A stretch of DNA of 51,583 nucleotides from Verrucomicrobia bacterium Tous-C9LFEB (GCA_903970445.1 CAJCIP010000015.1:1-51583); one strand, 5' to 3'; shown: positions 18,461-28,102, counted from the stretch's first letter. Made by a program: numbers and translations. Notes: generated from the letters alone by a model not told the origin.

Positions 18461-19678
18461 ATGGAACAGATAGAAAATCTAAGTGCTGAGGATCTGCTGC
18501 TTGCCCCCTCGGGTAGCTCGCTTGATTTGCATGCCGTCGCGATCGCTATCCTGCGCAGCAAGCGCCTGATTTTGTTGACGGCTTTCGCCTGTGCCATTGT
18601 GGCTTTCCTTTACGTGAAGCGACAGCCGGTAACCTATCAGGCGCAGGTTGAACTACTGCCGCCGCAGACAGCGCGAAGTACCGGAGCAGCGGCCCTGACG
18701 GGCACGGGAATCGGTGCGGAAAACAGTCTGAACGTGCTTGGCGCGGCCGTACAGGCAAAAAGTCAGGTAGACAGTTTCACGATCATTTTGCAAGCCTGGC
18801 CAATCCAAGACGGCATGGTCAAGAAGTTCGACCTGGTGCATGCATATGGCGCGCCAAACGCCACTGTGGCTCGTTACATTCTGGCAGGAAGAACAACAAT
18901 CTCCGGGACCAGAGAAGGATTCATCAAGATCGCACTGTTAGACACGGACAAGCAGAGGTCGGCGCTACTTGCCAACGGCTATGTCGATCAGGCACGGGAG
19001 TTCCTGAGAGGTCTCGCCCTCAGCGAGGCTTCACAGAGGCGTGCCTTCTACGAAGGGCAGCTAGCTTCCACGAAAGAGGCTCTGGTGAAAGCCGAAGAAG
19101 CGTTTCGTCACCTGCAGCAAACCAGTGGAGCGGTCTCAATTGACTCCCAGGCAACAGCTTTGCTTGGAGCAGCGACTAGTCTGCGTTCGCAAATCACCGC
19201 GAAGGAAGTCGAGATTGAAGGCTTGCGCGGCTACTCGACGGCTTCGAATCCGCAGGTACAGATCGCAGAATCGGAGCTGGCGGCGCTCCGCGGTCAACTG
19301 GCCCAATTGGAATCTCATGGGCAGGGTGGTTACACCGGAAGAGCACTAAGCAGTGTTCCGGGAGCCGAGCTTGAATATGTACGAGCCACTCGGGAGTTGA
19401 AATATCAGGAGAGTCTCTACGACCTGATGGTAAAGCAGTATGAAGGTTCCAAACTCGATGAAGCGCGAGATGCGCCAGCCATTCAGGTCGTCGAGCCGGC
19501 GCTGGTTCCTGATCATAAATTCGGTCCACATAAAGCAAAGGCGGCGCTGACTGGCTTCGGAGTCGGGTTTTTCGCGGCCCTGGCGTTCACGCTGTATCGC
19601 TATTGGCGCGCAAAGATGACTCCTGAAGCCAGAGGGAAATGGGCAGAATTTCGTCAGGCCTTGCGCTGGTCGGCTTAG
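18461..19678 (+). CDS. Wzz/GNVR-type polysaccharide chain-length protein
   Basis: This 405-residue inner-membrane protein should set polysaccharide chain length with the export protein just upstream. It has an N-terminal transmembrane helix (about 35-52), a periplasmic Wzz-like beta/alpha segment, an extended coiled-coil region (about 185-330), a GNVR-like part near RALSSVPGAELEYVRATRELKYQESLYDLM at about 300-330, and a second membrane helix near 355-378. There is no C-terminal tyrosine-kinase domain and no separate BY-kinase in the window. It is six bases downstream of the wza-like gene and is clearly co-transcribed. It converges on a minus-strand operon 10 bases away. Confidence 0.92.
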   Translation: MEQIENLSAEDLLLAPSGSSLDLHAVAIAILRSKRLILLTAFACAIVAFLYVKRQPVTYQAQVELLPPQTARSTGAAALTGTGIGAENSLNVLGAAVQAKSQVDSFTIILQAWPIQDGMVKKFDLVHAYGAPNATVARYILAGRTTISGTREGFIKIALLDTDKQRSALLANGYVDQAREFLRGLALSEASQRRAFYEGQLASTKEALVKAEEAFRHLQQTSGAVSIDSQATALLGAATSLRSQITAKEVEIEGLRGYSTASNPQVQIAESELAALRGQLAQLESHGQGGYTGRALSSVPGAELEYVRATRELKYQESLYDLMVKQYEGSKLDEARDAPAIQVVEPALVPDHKFGPHKAKAALTGFGVGFFAALAFTLYRYWRAKMTPEARGKWAEFRQALRWSA

Positions 19679-19688
19679 CGCCAGAGCG

Positions 19689-20543
19689 TTAGCGTTCTTC
19701 TATCCGCTCCGAAAGGCAATCCAGGGCCTCCTGATTTGCGCGACGGCGCCTCTTATCGAAGAGCCAACCCCATTTCTGAAAGTAGGCAATCGCAGAGCGC
19801 AAGAAGAGCAGCATCAGCTTTGTACTTCGGTAAGCTCCCCGGTAGCAAAGATGCACAACAGAGACTTCAGGCCAATAGAGAAGCTTGGAATGTTCCGCCA
19901 TACGCCTGCAGAGGTCAACGTCTTCCAGGTAGAGAAAGAAGCGGTCATCAAAGCCGCCAACTCTCTCCAGCACGGATCTGCGAGCAAATAAGAAACAGCC
20001 GGATAGGAAAGGCACCTTGTCGCACTCCACATTCTCGATACCTTCGAGTTCGTAACGGGCGAGCTTCTTACGCAACACGTTCTTCAAGAACGCCGGCGCA
20101 AATCTTCGCAGAGCAAAGTCCGCCGGCGTGGGCAGCAGCTTGCAAACCGGCTGAAATGTTCCATCCGCATAAACGACTTTAGGCATGAGCAGTCCGACAT
20201 CCGGAGAGATCTGCATTTTCTGCAGAAGCTGGCTCAGCACTTCTCTTTGCAGAAGGATGTCCGGGTTCAGCATCAGGTGAAACTCGGGAAACGTTCCGTT
20301 TTGCGAAGCAAGCGCGAGGTTATGTCCTGCCCCAAATCCCAAGTTGCAATCACTTGCTAGGTAGCGCCCGCCAGCCTCGTTCACTGCGTCGCGAAGCCGA
20401 GCAGACAGATTTTTGTCTTCGTTCGCGCCGTTGTCCACCGCAATCCACTCCATAAGATCGCTGGAGGCAAGCGTTGCGAAGAGTTCTGCAAGTTCGGCGG
20501 GATCAGTCTTGTAGAGAACTAGACTTACGCTGAGTGGCAGCAT
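19689..20543 (-). CDS. GT2 glycosyltransferase, rhamnosyltransferase-like
   Basis: The 284-residue cytoplasmic GT-A enzyme should add a sugar to the growing lipid-linked EPS repeat. It opens with VSLVLYKTDPAEL, has the nucleotide-binding VDNGANED, NLGFGAGHNLAL (typical of the WbbL/rhamnosyltransferase group), a metal-binding DxD-like LMLNPDI, FLSGCFLFARRS, and the catalytic FFLYLEDVDLCRR motif. The sugar donor cannot be told from sequence. It is the last gene of a four-gene minus-strand operon and starts 2 bases after the GT4 gene stops. Confidence 0.9.
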   Translation of the reverse strand: MLPLSVSLVLYKTDPAELAELFATLASSDLMEWIAVDNGANEDKNLSARLRDAVNEAGGRYLASDCNLGFGAGHNLALASQNGTFPEFHLMLNPDILLQREVLSQLLQKMQISPDVGLLMPKVVYADGTFQPVCKLLPTPADFALRRFAPAFLKNVLRKKLARYELEGIENVECDKVPFLSGCFLFARRSVLERVGGFDDRFFLYLEDVDLCRRMAEHSKLLYWPEVSVVHLCYRGAYRSTKLMLLFLRSAIAYFQKWGWLFDKRRRRANQEALDCLSERIEER

Positions 20544-20545
20544 AG

Positions 20546-21721
20546 TTATGCGTGATCCCTCTCAGCGTTCCTCGCGCCGCGGCTCGTCTCTCCGCTCGAC
20601 GACACTGCCAATTCGGTCATATGTGCTTGTAGGAGAAGCTCAAAGAGTTCCTGCCAGTCTCTGGCGAATGGCGCCGCCACGGGTTCGGCATGGGAGCCGG
20701 CCATGCGCACGTTCCCGCGCAGCATGTCCACTAAATTCTTCGCCAAAGCCGCCTCGTTGTAGGCATTTACGAAGGTGACCTGCTCGTAGTCACCTACAGT
20801 TTCATGTGCGTATGGCAGGTCGGCAACGAGCATTGGTTTGCCTGTGCGTTTCCACTCGGAAATAGGCATGCCCCAGGTCTCCAGCTTTGATGGAAAGACG
20901 AGGCAGTCCGCACGCAGGTAAAGGTCTTCCACGCAAGCACGCGTCTGTCTGCCAAGCCACCCTATCGATTTCAGATCGCCGAACCTTTGTCGCAGCTTGG
21001 CGGAGTATTTATTTTCTGTTCCGTCGATCGTTACGTGGATGGTAAAACCGCGCACCGATTGCTCTTCTAAGAGCCTTGCAGCACCGAGGAGAAGTTCAAA
21101 GTTCTTGAATGTCCGCGAAAGCGCCGGGTAGAAGAAGATGTAATCCTTCTGCTCCTCATCCGCGACCGGAAGTGCCTCTTTCGCGATGTAAGGTGCAATC
21201 GATGGATGTGCGACGACTACGTTCTGAACATGGTACCGACGGCGGAATTCATCGCGTATCCAGTCCTGCTGGACGATGACGAAGTCATTTTTCGAGATGT
21301 TAAAGGCGTAGAAAAACCTGTAAAGAACTTGGAACAGGGCGAACGTTCGATCCAGCAGTGCCTCGTTGAGGCTCAACCTATAGAAGGGTGCCGGATTGTG
21401 ACAGTAGACAGCACGAACCTGAGCAGAAACATTTGGGGTGATGTCATGCATCGCGAGCCAAAGAAACGGTTCCAGTTCACGGCTGATAGAGCGGCAGCGA
21501 ACATACTCGAAATGCAGCCTGCGAAGCCAAGATCCTTTGATTTCTGGAAACTCGAGAAAGGTGATGCCTGGTATATCGAACAACTCGCGACGGTGAACGA
21601 GGGCCGTTACGTCGAAGCGATCAAGGAACGAGTTTGACAGCGAGTGAAGAGCGTCCTGAAAGACGGCTAGCGGGCCGCCCTCGACAAAGTTCACGCCCGA
21701 TAGAACGATCCGAGGCTTCAA
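20546..21721 (-). CDS. GT4-family glycosyltransferase
   Basis: This 391-residue GT-B enzyme is a retaining glycosyltransferase for EPS assembly on the cytoplasmic side. The C-terminal donor-binding domain has FFYPALSRTFKNFELLL, a long TIDGTENKYS stretch, SIGWLGRQT and the EX7E catalytic element ETWGMPISE, followed by KPMLVADLPYAHE. The N-terminus GVNFVEGGPLAVF is a usual glycine-rich acceptor loop. The last 20 residues are hydrophilic and unconserved-looking. Its start overlaps the upstream acyltransferase stop by 4 bases (ATGA), so the two are translationally coupled. Confidence 0.9.
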   Translation of the reverse strand: MKPRIVLSGVNFVEGGPLAVFQDALHSLSNSFLDRFDVTALVHRRELFDIPGITFLEFPEIKGSWLRRLHFEYVRCRSISRELEPFLWLAMHDITPNVSAQVRAVYCHNPAPFYRLSLNEALLDRTFALFQVLYRFFYAFNISKNDFVIVQQDWIRDEFRRRYHVQNVVVAHPSIAPYIAKEALPVADEEQKDYIFFYPALSRTFKNFELLLGAARLLEEQSVRGFTIHVTIDGTENKYSAKLRQRFGDLKSIGWLGRQTRACVEDLYLRADCLVFPSKLETWGMPISEWKRTGKPMLVADLPYAHETVGDYEQVTFVNAYNEAALAKNLVDMLRGNVRMAGSHAEPVAAPFARDWQELFELLLQAHMTELAVSSSGETSRGARNAERDHA

Positions 21722-22329
21722 ACCCTCTCCCAGGCAGAGGTTTCGAAGTTATAGCGCTTCACAACCCGTGCGGGGCTGCCCACAGCAATGCAATATTCGG
21801 GAATATTACGAGTCACCACTGACATTGCACCGATGATGGCGCCCCTGCCGATGCTCACGCCAGGAAGCACGGCTACGCTTTCTCCAATCCATACGTCATC
21901 GCTGATCACGACCGGCACGGATGCGAGCACCCGCTCCTGCGGCGGGACCAATGGGCTCTCGTGTGGCCCTTCACCTTTGAAGCTGCCGTGATTGTGGTCG
22001 CTAATAAACACCTTGCTTGCGATGAGAACCCGATTACCAATGGTGACAGATTCTATGGCAGCGATATGCACGTAGTCGTTTACTTGAACATCGCGGCCTA
22101 TGCGAAGAACGACCTTGCCGCCAGACGAAGTAGGAAAAGCGTCAAGACGCAGTCCGGGCCCGGTAGTGAACCCGCCGTCTATTTGGATCCAGCGTTTACC
22201 TCGCACGTAGAACGGACGCCTGACAAGCCTCGCCTGCGGAAAACTGATGCGCGTAGCCAGTTTGTCACCGAGAAGGCGGAAGCTCCCCAGCACACCATAG
22301 CGTTCATAGAGTTCTTGAAAGGTGCTCAC
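21718..22329 (-). CDS. left-handed beta-helix acyltransferase (WcaF/WbbJ-like)
   Basis: The 203-residue protein belongs to the hexapeptide-repeat acyltransferases, which usually form trimers and transfer acetyl from acetyl-CoA to sugars. Hexapeptide periodicity is visible from about residue 75 on (VQVNDYVHIAAIESVTIGN) and again in VWIGESVAVLPGVSIGRG. The catalytic-histidine loop reads ISDHNHGSF, followed by a variable insertion (EGPHESPLVPPQERV). VGSPARVVKR ends the domain as in WcaF and WbbJ. It lies in a minus-strand operon between a membrane protein (24-base gap) and a GT4 gene (4-base overlap), so it probably O-acetylates the EPS repeat unit. Confidence 0.9.
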   Translation of the reverse strand: MSTFQELYERYGVLGSFRLLGDKLATRISFPQARLVRRPFYVRGKRWIQIDGGFTTGPGLRLDAFPTSSGGKVVLRIGRDVQVNDYVHIAAIESVTIGNRVLIASKVFISDHNHGSFKGEGPHESPLVPPQERVLASVPVVISDDVWIGESVAVLPGVSIGRGAIIGAMSVVTRNIPEYCIAVGSPARVVKRYNFETSAWERV

Positions 22330-22353
22330 GGGGCTGGGCCATCCACATGCAGT

Positions 22354-23577
22354 CTATGGCACCTTCGCCCCATCGCCAACCGTTGAAGACCACTGGTGCT
22401 GGATGCCATACCGGGTGTACTTGACGACATAGAAGTTAGCCAGACGGTGCGACAAACCCTCTGGTCTCAGCGGTGTTGCCGCCACAAACAGCATGGTGTT
22501 GAAGGCCGCACAAATCAGCAGGCAAACCAGGGCCCGAGGTGTATGGAATGATGTGACTACCAACCATAAAACGGCGCCCGAGAGAAACACCATGTACGTG
22601 GGGTCCGCAACGTAGCAAAGCAGGAAGAAGCAAAGCCCAGGAACAGTCCAAACGAGAGCCAGCTTCGTGTCGTCGGAGTTTCGGCCTGCGAACAGACTCG
22701 GTATGAGAGGCCAAAACGCGACAAGCAACGGAAGCAGCGCGCGAGACATATTGGCCAGCGAGCGGCCATTGATGCCCGTCAACAACGGCGAGACCGTCTG
22801 CATAGACAGCAGGATGGTAGAGCCAGTGGTGGCTTGCCCCGTTGCGTGTAGACCGATGCGTGTGGGGATATACCATCCCAGGAAGACAACGCCGTTCACA
22901 AGGGTGAAGATTGTCCAAATTCTCAGCTGCGGCACGTAGCGCAGCAGCAGATACAGCCAGAGCGGAAGCAGAAACACGCCATCCGAAGGTCGCAGAGCCA
23001 TGCCGACCGCTGCAGAGAGCGCCCAAGCCATCGCCCACCATGCACTGTTGCGAGCCTTGAATCGAAAGAAGCAAAAAAGACTGAGCGGAGGAAAGAGTAT
23101 TTGCGAAGCGTACGAGCTGTGGATTTCGCCGGCAAACCAGACAAAATAAACAGACCCGTAAGCAAGCGCGGCAAAGAAGCATACGAGACGCCGCCCCTGC
23201 TTCATCCTGCAGAGCAGGTAAAACACACTCACTCCGAGAGCGGAAAAAGTGATGTTCCAAAATGCGAGGCCTGCTGCGGGATCATGGAAGAGTCCACCGA
23301 GATGAGCGAGCGCCCAATAACCAGGGCTCTGCACGACATAAGTCTTGGTGAGAATGGAGTAGACAATACGCGGACCGTCTACAAAGTAGAGCGCGCCACG
23401 GTTCAGTACACGAGAGGCAACCGTCAGTGCCGCGAGTGCGATTGCGCAGAGCAAATCACGATCGCTAAGCGACGTTTGTTGCTCCACTGAAGGCTGAAGC
23501 CGAGCGGTGTCTGATGCTGTCATCCGTATGGGTCGCGCGGCTTCCACATAGAAACATCGCCACCTCCGTTGTAGCAT
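22354..23577 (-). CDS. polytopic membrane protein, probable GT-C or polymerase-like
   Basis: This 407-residue protein has about ten hydrophobic helices. The first loop after helix 1 reads YFVDGPRIVYSILTKTYVVQ and the following part SPGYWALAHLGGLFHDP resembles GT-C enzymes, but the usual DE/DD pair is not seen. It could be a GT-C glycosyltransferase or fill the role of the missing Wzy polymerase; I cannot decide. It heads a four-gene minus-strand EPS operon. The start is uncertain: ATG 23577, GTG 23547 (GGAGG about 15 bases upstream) and ATG 23523 are all possible. It diverges from a GT2 gene by 111 bases. Confidence 0.75.
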   Translation of the reverse strand: MLQRRWRCFYVEAARPIRMTASDTARLQPSVEQQTSLSDRDLLCAIALAALTVASRVLNRGALYFVDGPRIVYSILTKTYVVQSPGYWALAHLGGLFHDPAAGLAFWNITFSALGVSVFYLLCRMKQGRRLVCFFAALAYGSVYFVWFAGEIHSSYASQILFPPLSLFCFFRFKARNSAWWAMAWALSAAVGMALRPSDGVFLLPLWLYLLLRYVPQLRIWTIFTLVNGVVFLGWYIPTRIGLHATGQATTGSTILLSMQTVSPLLTGINGRSLANMSRALLPLLVAFWPLIPSLFAGRNSDDTKLALVWTVPGLCFFLLCYVADPTYMVFLSGAVLWLVVTSFHTPRALVCLLICAAFNTMLFVAATPLRPEGLSHRLANFYVVKYTRYGIQHQWSSTVGDGAKVP

Positions 23578-23688
23578 GAACTCACTGCTCGGAAGCTCTG
23601 CTGTCTACTACTTGAAAACTGCCTTCCACTCAATGCGTAGCGCTCTCTTTAGCGAGATGTTCAGGACGGACGCACGAAACTCCTGCCG

Positions 23689-24447
23689 ATGATCGAACTC
23701 CAACGCGAATCGATCTTGCGGCCGCAGGTGACTGTCATCACGGCAACCTTCAATGCCGCGAGGACTCTTGAAGCCTGTCTATCCAGCGTGCGAACTCAGG
23801 ACTATTTGAACGTTCAGCATGTTCTCGTCGACGGCGGATCGAAGGATGGAACAGTTGAGCTGCTGGAAAGGCACGCTACAGCTGGGAACTGGATTTCCGA
23901 GCCAGATCGAGGCATCTACGACGCCTGGAACAAGGGTCTGGCTATGGCAGCCGGAGACTGGGTCTGTTTCCTGGGCGCGGACGATGTTCTGCTTCCGGAC
24001 GCTATCAGCTCTTACATGCGCTTAGCCCGTGAGAAGCCGCAAGCTCACTATCTTTCGAGCAGAGTCCGCTGGATCAGCCCTTCGGGACGCGCGCGTTTGA
24101 TCGGCAAACCCTGGAGTTGGCCCAGTTTTCGGCGATACATGTGTACCGCACATCCTGGCAGCATGCACCATCGCAGCCTGTTTGAACGCCACGGACGCTA
24201 TGACAGTTCGCTGCGAATCGTGGGCGATTACGAATTTCTGCTGAGGGCTGGAGCGAGCCTGGAAACGGCGTTTTTACCATGTGTGACCGTAGAGATGCAG
24301 GGCGGCGGCACCAGCGACAACATCAAGGCTCTCGATGAGGCGAGGCAGGTAAAGGTGACGACCGGACTGCGTACACCTTGGATCGCATCCATGGAACGCT
24401 GCATTGCGCGGCAGATGTTCCGCATTCGCCACGCTCTGCTGCCATAG
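23689..24447 (+). CDS. GT2-family glycosyltransferase, WcaA-like
   Basis: The 252-residue GT-A enzyme has VTVITATFNAARTLEACLSS at its start, HVLVDGGSKDGT (nucleotide binding), the group marker SEPDRGIYDAWNKG, and the DxD motif in FLGADDVLLP. MCTAHPGSMHHRSLF and RIVGDYEFLLRA follow, the latter holding the likely catalytic acid. This group transfers sugars such as galactose, GlcNAc or fucose in capsule clusters. It is the first of two plus-strand transferase genes; the second begins 21 bases after its stop. It reads away from the membrane-protein operon. Confidence 0.9.
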   Translation: MIELQRESILRPQVTVITATFNAARTLEACLSSVRTQDYLNVQHVLVDGGSKDGTVELLERHATAGNWISEPDRGIYDAWNKGLAMAAGDWVCFLGADDVLLPDAISSYMRLAREKPQAHYLSSRVRWISPSGRARLIGKPWSWPSFRRYMCTAHPGSMHHRSLFERHGRYDSSLRIVGDYEFLLRAGASLETAFLPCVTVEMQGGGTSDNIKALDEARQVKVTTGLRTPWIASMERCIARQMFRIRHALLP

Positions 24448-24468
24448 ATCGTTCGGTGTACTCTGCTC

Positions 24469-25641
24469 ATGCAATCTCGCTCTATGGTCATCCCGCCACA
24501 TCAGCTAGTGCACATGGAATCAGCGAGGCGCACAAGCGTCTTCTTCGACGAACTCCCATGGGACATTCGTTCCAAGAACACGGATTGGCGATACGTACGC
24601 TTCGATCTTCCTAAGCTGTCGCATTTCGAGCCATCACTCGACTTGACGATGCAAACATCCGCATGGATCAGCGTTCGAGAAAATGCGAAAGTTCTGCGGG
24701 CTGCCGTGGGGCGGCGTACCGGGTTTCCACTCTCGCGACGGGACGAGCTAACAAGTTCTTTATCGGAAGGTGACCTTAGACAATCTGCAGCAGATGTCGT
24801 TTTTGCCCATCGCGCTTTGCCGCTGAATGCAGGCAAGACACCGGTCGTCTGGCAGAACTGCGTCCTTGATCCAGAGATGCAGCTTGCTTACGGTGCCACG
24901 CAAGCGGAAATCGACGACGAGACCAATGTGAAGGGGTCGCTCTACAAGCGAGCCGCAGCTATTCAGGTAAGTACGGCGGTGGAAGCAGAACGACTTGGCC
25001 GGACCTTCCCAGACATTGCAGATCGCTTTGTGGGTGTGCCATTTTTCACGCCGCATGTGCAGCCATGCGACCTGGCATGCTTAGATCGACATCTTGAGGA
25101 TGGGCCCGTTCGCATCTTGTTTGTGGGCAATCAGGTATGGAGGAAGGGTTTGGACCTTTTGCTCGACGCTTTTCTTGCGCTGCCGGAGGCCACAAGAAAA
25201 ATCACAGAGCTGACGGTGATCACCAACTTCGTCGGTCCCACGGTTGTCGTTCCTCAGCATCCGAGAATCACTATTCTTCGCGGCGCGAACTCAAAGCTGG
25301 TCATGCAGGAGATGTCGCGATCTCACATCTTCGTGAACGCGGCGCGCTTTGAAAGCTACGGTCTCGTGTTTCACGAGGCCATGTCGCAGGGGCTCGCCTG
25401 TCTCGCACCCCACTGGGAAGTGCAGCGTGAATTGTTTGACGATGGACGAGCGGGGCGTCTGATGACATGCGACGCACGCGCAATACAGTCAGCACTGGAA
25501 GAACTCATCGATCAGTCCGAGAAGCGTTACGAAATAGGTGTAGCCGCCTGGAAGCGGTTCAAGGAGAGGTATGCACCTGCAGTTGTTGCGCGCAGATACG
25601 CTGAGTTGTTTCAAGTTGTTGCAAACGGGCGCATCCTGTAG
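24469..25641 (+). CDS. GT4-family glycosyltransferase
   Basis: This 390-residue GT-B protein has an atypical N-terminal half and a recognisable GT4 C-terminal domain: VRILFVGNQVWRKGLDLLLD, then HPRITILRGANSK, SHIFVNAARFESYGLVFHEA with the EX7E element, and SQGLACLAPHWEVQRELFDDGR. It should add a sugar during EPS repeat-unit assembly. The N-terminal residues 1-20 lack a clear ribosome site; ATG codons at 24484 and 24514 are alternatives. It follows the GT2 gene by 21 bases and converges on the flippase gene with 8 bases between them. Confidence 0.88.
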   Translation: MQSRSMVIPPHQLVHMESARRTSVFFDELPWDIRSKNTDWRYVRFDLPKLSHFEPSLDLTMQTSAWISVRENAKVLRAAVGRRTGFPLSRRDELTSSLSEGDLRQSAADVVFAHRALPLNAGKTPVVWQNCVLDPEMQLAYGATQAEIDDETNVKGSLYKRAAAIQVSTAVEAERLGRTFPDIADRFVGVPFFTPHVQPCDLACLDRHLEDGPVRILFVGNQVWRKGLDLLLDAFLALPEATRKITELTVITNFVGPTVVVPQHPRITILRGANSKLVMQEMSRSHIFVNAARFESYGLVFHEAMSQGLACLAPHWEVQRELFDDGRAGRLMTCDARAIQSALEELIDQSEKRYEIGVAAWKRFKERYAPAVVARRYAELFQVVANGRIL

Positions 25642-25649
25642 GGCTAGCT

Positions 25650-27017
25650 TTATGCCAGGCGGCTGCGAAGCTTGGTCAGGAGCGATTTCACCTCTTTCGG
25701 ACGCACGCAGGCAACCAGGAAGCTCCTCAGAGGGTCCTGCAAGATGCGTGTGCTGGTTCGAAGAACTACCGCCGTCATCGAAGCATCCGCCACCAACATT
25801 CCTACTGCAATCCCACTCAGACCGAAGTGGCAGCACAAGCTATAAGCCACGACGATGGACACGACACTCATCGCGAGATAGGCGAGCGACACACGCTCAT
25901 GGCGGTTTACCGACATCGCGACCGACGCACTGGTGTTCCATATGGAATTCGCGAACACGACAATGAGCAGCAAGTGAAAAGCGCGGACATCCATCGAAAT
26001 GCGTCCGTGAGTCCAGAACCGAAACAGAAGAGGCCCGCTCGGCCAGAGCAGAAGAACAAGGACCGCTGCGATGATGATTGCGGCTTGCACAGCGCCGCGG
26101 TGCAGACGGCGAGCAAAGGCATGGTCTCCGCGTCCGAATGCGGCGGACAGCTCGGGCCATGCTGAGTTCTTGATTGCGTCCGTGATTTGGAGTGGGATTC
26201 GAGAAAGGGTGCGCATTGGATTGAAGACTGCGACGGCGATCGGCCCCAGAGCAAAGCCGGCTACAAGTGTCATGCCTTGCGTGCTGATCGCGGCACACGC
26301 CGGAAAGCCCATGTACGCCAGCGCTGGACGGACCAACTCGCGTATCTGCTCCAGCTTTGCATACCGTATTCCCAGCGGAAGCCACGGAGCGAACCTGCGC
26401 TGCTGCAAAGCCAGCAGGACGCTGCCCGCAATGGTCACGATGAGCATGTATGCCGCGAGTGCCGGGGGACGTCCATGCGTGAACAACACGTAGAAAACGC
26501 CCAGACCCTCGAGGATGCGCAGGAGATTTACGTACAACATGCCCGTGGCATAATGCTCGGTCGCGCGATACGCGGCCATCAGCACGCTCCACTGCAAGAG
26601 CAAGAGACTGTTCCACGACAACAACAGCAGCGTCATCCTTGCTTCCGAGCCTGTCAGCGCGTGGAGATGGAATACGGTCGCCAAGGGCACGGTGTAAATG
26701 ACACCGGCACTGACTACCGCAAGCAGTAGGCTTGTCGAGCTAACCAGAGCAAACGTACTTTGGAAAATGCCGACCGCACCGGCGCGGTCGCCCGCGTGGA
26801 CACGCATGGTCATCGCGCTTCCGGCAACGTTGCCAAAACCAAGATCGCTGAGCAGCAGGTAGGTTGGTATCGCGCTGAGCATCAGCCACTCGCCGAAGAG
26901 CTCCGGTCCCCACAGGCGCAACATGAACGGCACATTGATCAGCTGTACAAGGACCGTCACCGCAGGGCCGAGCACGGAAGCCGCAAACGACTGTACGAGG
27001 CGGCGTACGACCGTCAA
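25650..27017 (-). CDS. Wzx-like oligosaccharide flippase
   Basis: The 455-residue membrane protein has about twelve hydrophobic helices and the MATE/Wzx-like pattern: an N-terminal LVQLINVPFMLRLWGPELFGEWLML, in which the aromatic GxxxFGxW segment is typical of polysaccharide exporters, and a mid-protein GMTLVAGFALGPIAVAVFNPMRT. Wzx proteins flip undecaprenyl-linked repeat units across the inner membrane. It is a single minus-strand gene between a GT4 gene and a divergent epimerase, and fits a Wzx/Wzy route with the Wza- and Wzz-like proteins. A polysaccharide polymerase role is unlikely given the family match. Confidence 0.88.
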   Translation of the reverse strand: MTVVRRLVQSFAASVLGPAVTVLVQLINVPFMLRLWGPELFGEWLMLSAIPTYLLLSDLGFGNVAGSAMTMRVHAGDRAGAVGIFQSTFALVSSTSLLLAVVSAGVIYTVPLATVFHLHALTGSEARMTLLLLSWNSLLLLQWSVLMAAYRATEHYATGMLYVNLLRILEGLGVFYVLFTHGRPPALAAYMLIVTIAGSVLLALQQRRFAPWLPLGIRYAKLEQIRELVRPALAYMGFPACAAISTQGMTLVAGFALGPIAVAVFNPMRTLSRIPLQITDAIKNSAWPELSAAFGRGDHAFARRLHRGAVQAAIIIAAVLVLLLWPSGPLLFRFWTHGRISMDVRAFHLLLIVVFANSIWNTSASVAMSVNRHERVSLAYLAMSVVSIVVAYSLCCHFGLSGIAVGMLVADASMTAVVLRTSTRILQDPLRSFLVACVRPKEVKSLLTKLRSRLA

Positions 27018-27085
27018 CGCTCACCACAGTGCCGCAGGAGCAACAACGGCTGTAGGATAGGCCTCGCCACGTTCATCAGTGTACG

Positions 27086-28102
27086 TTGGCAACTCTTTCC
27101 GGTGGGCAGGCATTGTTATCAAAGAAAGCTGAAGGAACGCGTCCCATCGCCGTCACCGGAGCTACCGGACTGATTGGGCGCCGGCTTGTACCCTCGCTCC
27201 AGAACGCAGGTTTGCACGTGCGTGCACTCGTTCGTGCGACAGGCGCCTCCGGTTCTCCCTCAGGTGTGGTTGGCGACCTTCGCGATAAGTACGCCCTCGG
27301 TCAACTTGTAGAAGGCGCGGACGCCGTTGTTCATCTGGCCGGTATTGCCCATACGCGCCTTCGCAGCGTAGCCGAAGAAGAACAAGCGCGAGCAGTCAAC
27401 GTCGAAGGCACTCGCAGTCTCATCAACGCGGCGACGGAAGCCGGCGTGCGACACTTCGTATTTGCGTCCAGCGCTCATGTGTATCGCGGCCAGGAAGGCC
27501 TCGGCCTGAGGGAAGATGCGCCCATTGAAGGCGACACGGCATACGGCCGGATGAAACTCGAGGCCGAAGAGACTGTTCTTGCAGCGCGTTCGAGCAACAT
27601 GCGCATAAGCATTCTGCGGCCCTGCCTGACGTACGGTCCAGGTGTGCGTTTCAATTTGCAGTCACTTCTGCGCGCAGTCCGCAGAGGCTACTACGTGCAT
27701 GTTCGCGATGTGGATGTCATCCGGAGTCTCGCATCGGTTGATACGGTTTCCGCAGCCATCTTTCATCTGCTGGATGCACGGACAACGCACAGCGTCTTCA
27801 ACATTGCGGATCGGTCACCCGTTCACGTCGATGATTGGGTAAACCACCTCGCAGACCTTATGCAAGTGCGGCATCCGTACGGCCTTTCGCGGTCAGCAAT
27901 GTCGATCCTTGCTGGATTCGGATCGGCATTTCAGCGGGTCGGTCTGCCTGCACCGCTAAGTCGCGACTCGCTCCACAAACTTACGTCTTCTTTTTCCCTC
28001 AACACAGATCGTTTAGCCTCCACAGGATTCTCATGGCCGGAAACACGCGAGACCGTCTTGCGCGAGATGATATCGGCGGAGTTCGGATCAGGCTCGCGCT
28101 AG
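27086..28102 (+). CDS. NAD-dependent epimerase/dehydratase, WbpV-like 4-ketoreductase
   Basis: The 338-residue extended SDR has an N-terminal Rossmann motif VTGATGLIGRRLV, VVHLAGIAH, FASSAHVYRG and the active-site YGRMK (YxxxK), then LRPCLTYGPGVRFNL. This pattern is seen in WbpV/WreQ-type enzymes that reduce the 4-keto group of UDP-4-keto-6-deoxy-HexNAc to give UDP-FucNAc or QuiNAc. The neighbouring small phosphosugar transferase (15 bases on) and convergent WbpM-like dehydratase support this. The start is uncertain: TTG 27086 or TTG 27113, which has GGTGGGCAGG just before it. UDP-galactose epimerase is a possible alternative. Confidence 0.85.
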   Translation: MATLSGGQALLSKKAEGTRPIAVTGATGLIGRRLVPSLQNAGLHVRALVRATGASGSPSGVVGDLRDKYALGQLVEGADAVVHLAGIAHTRLRSVAEEEQARAVNVEGTRSLINAATEAGVRHFVFASSAHVYRGQEGLGLREDAPIEGDTAYGRMKLEAEETVLAARSSNMRISILRPCLTYGPGVRFNLQSLLRAVRRGYYVHVRDVDVIRSLASVDTVSAAIFHLLDARTTHSVFNIADRSPVHVDDWVNHLADLMQVRHPYGLSRSAMSILAGFGSAFQRVGLPAPLSRDSLHKLTSSFSLNTDRLASTGFSWPETRETVLREMISAEFGSGSR

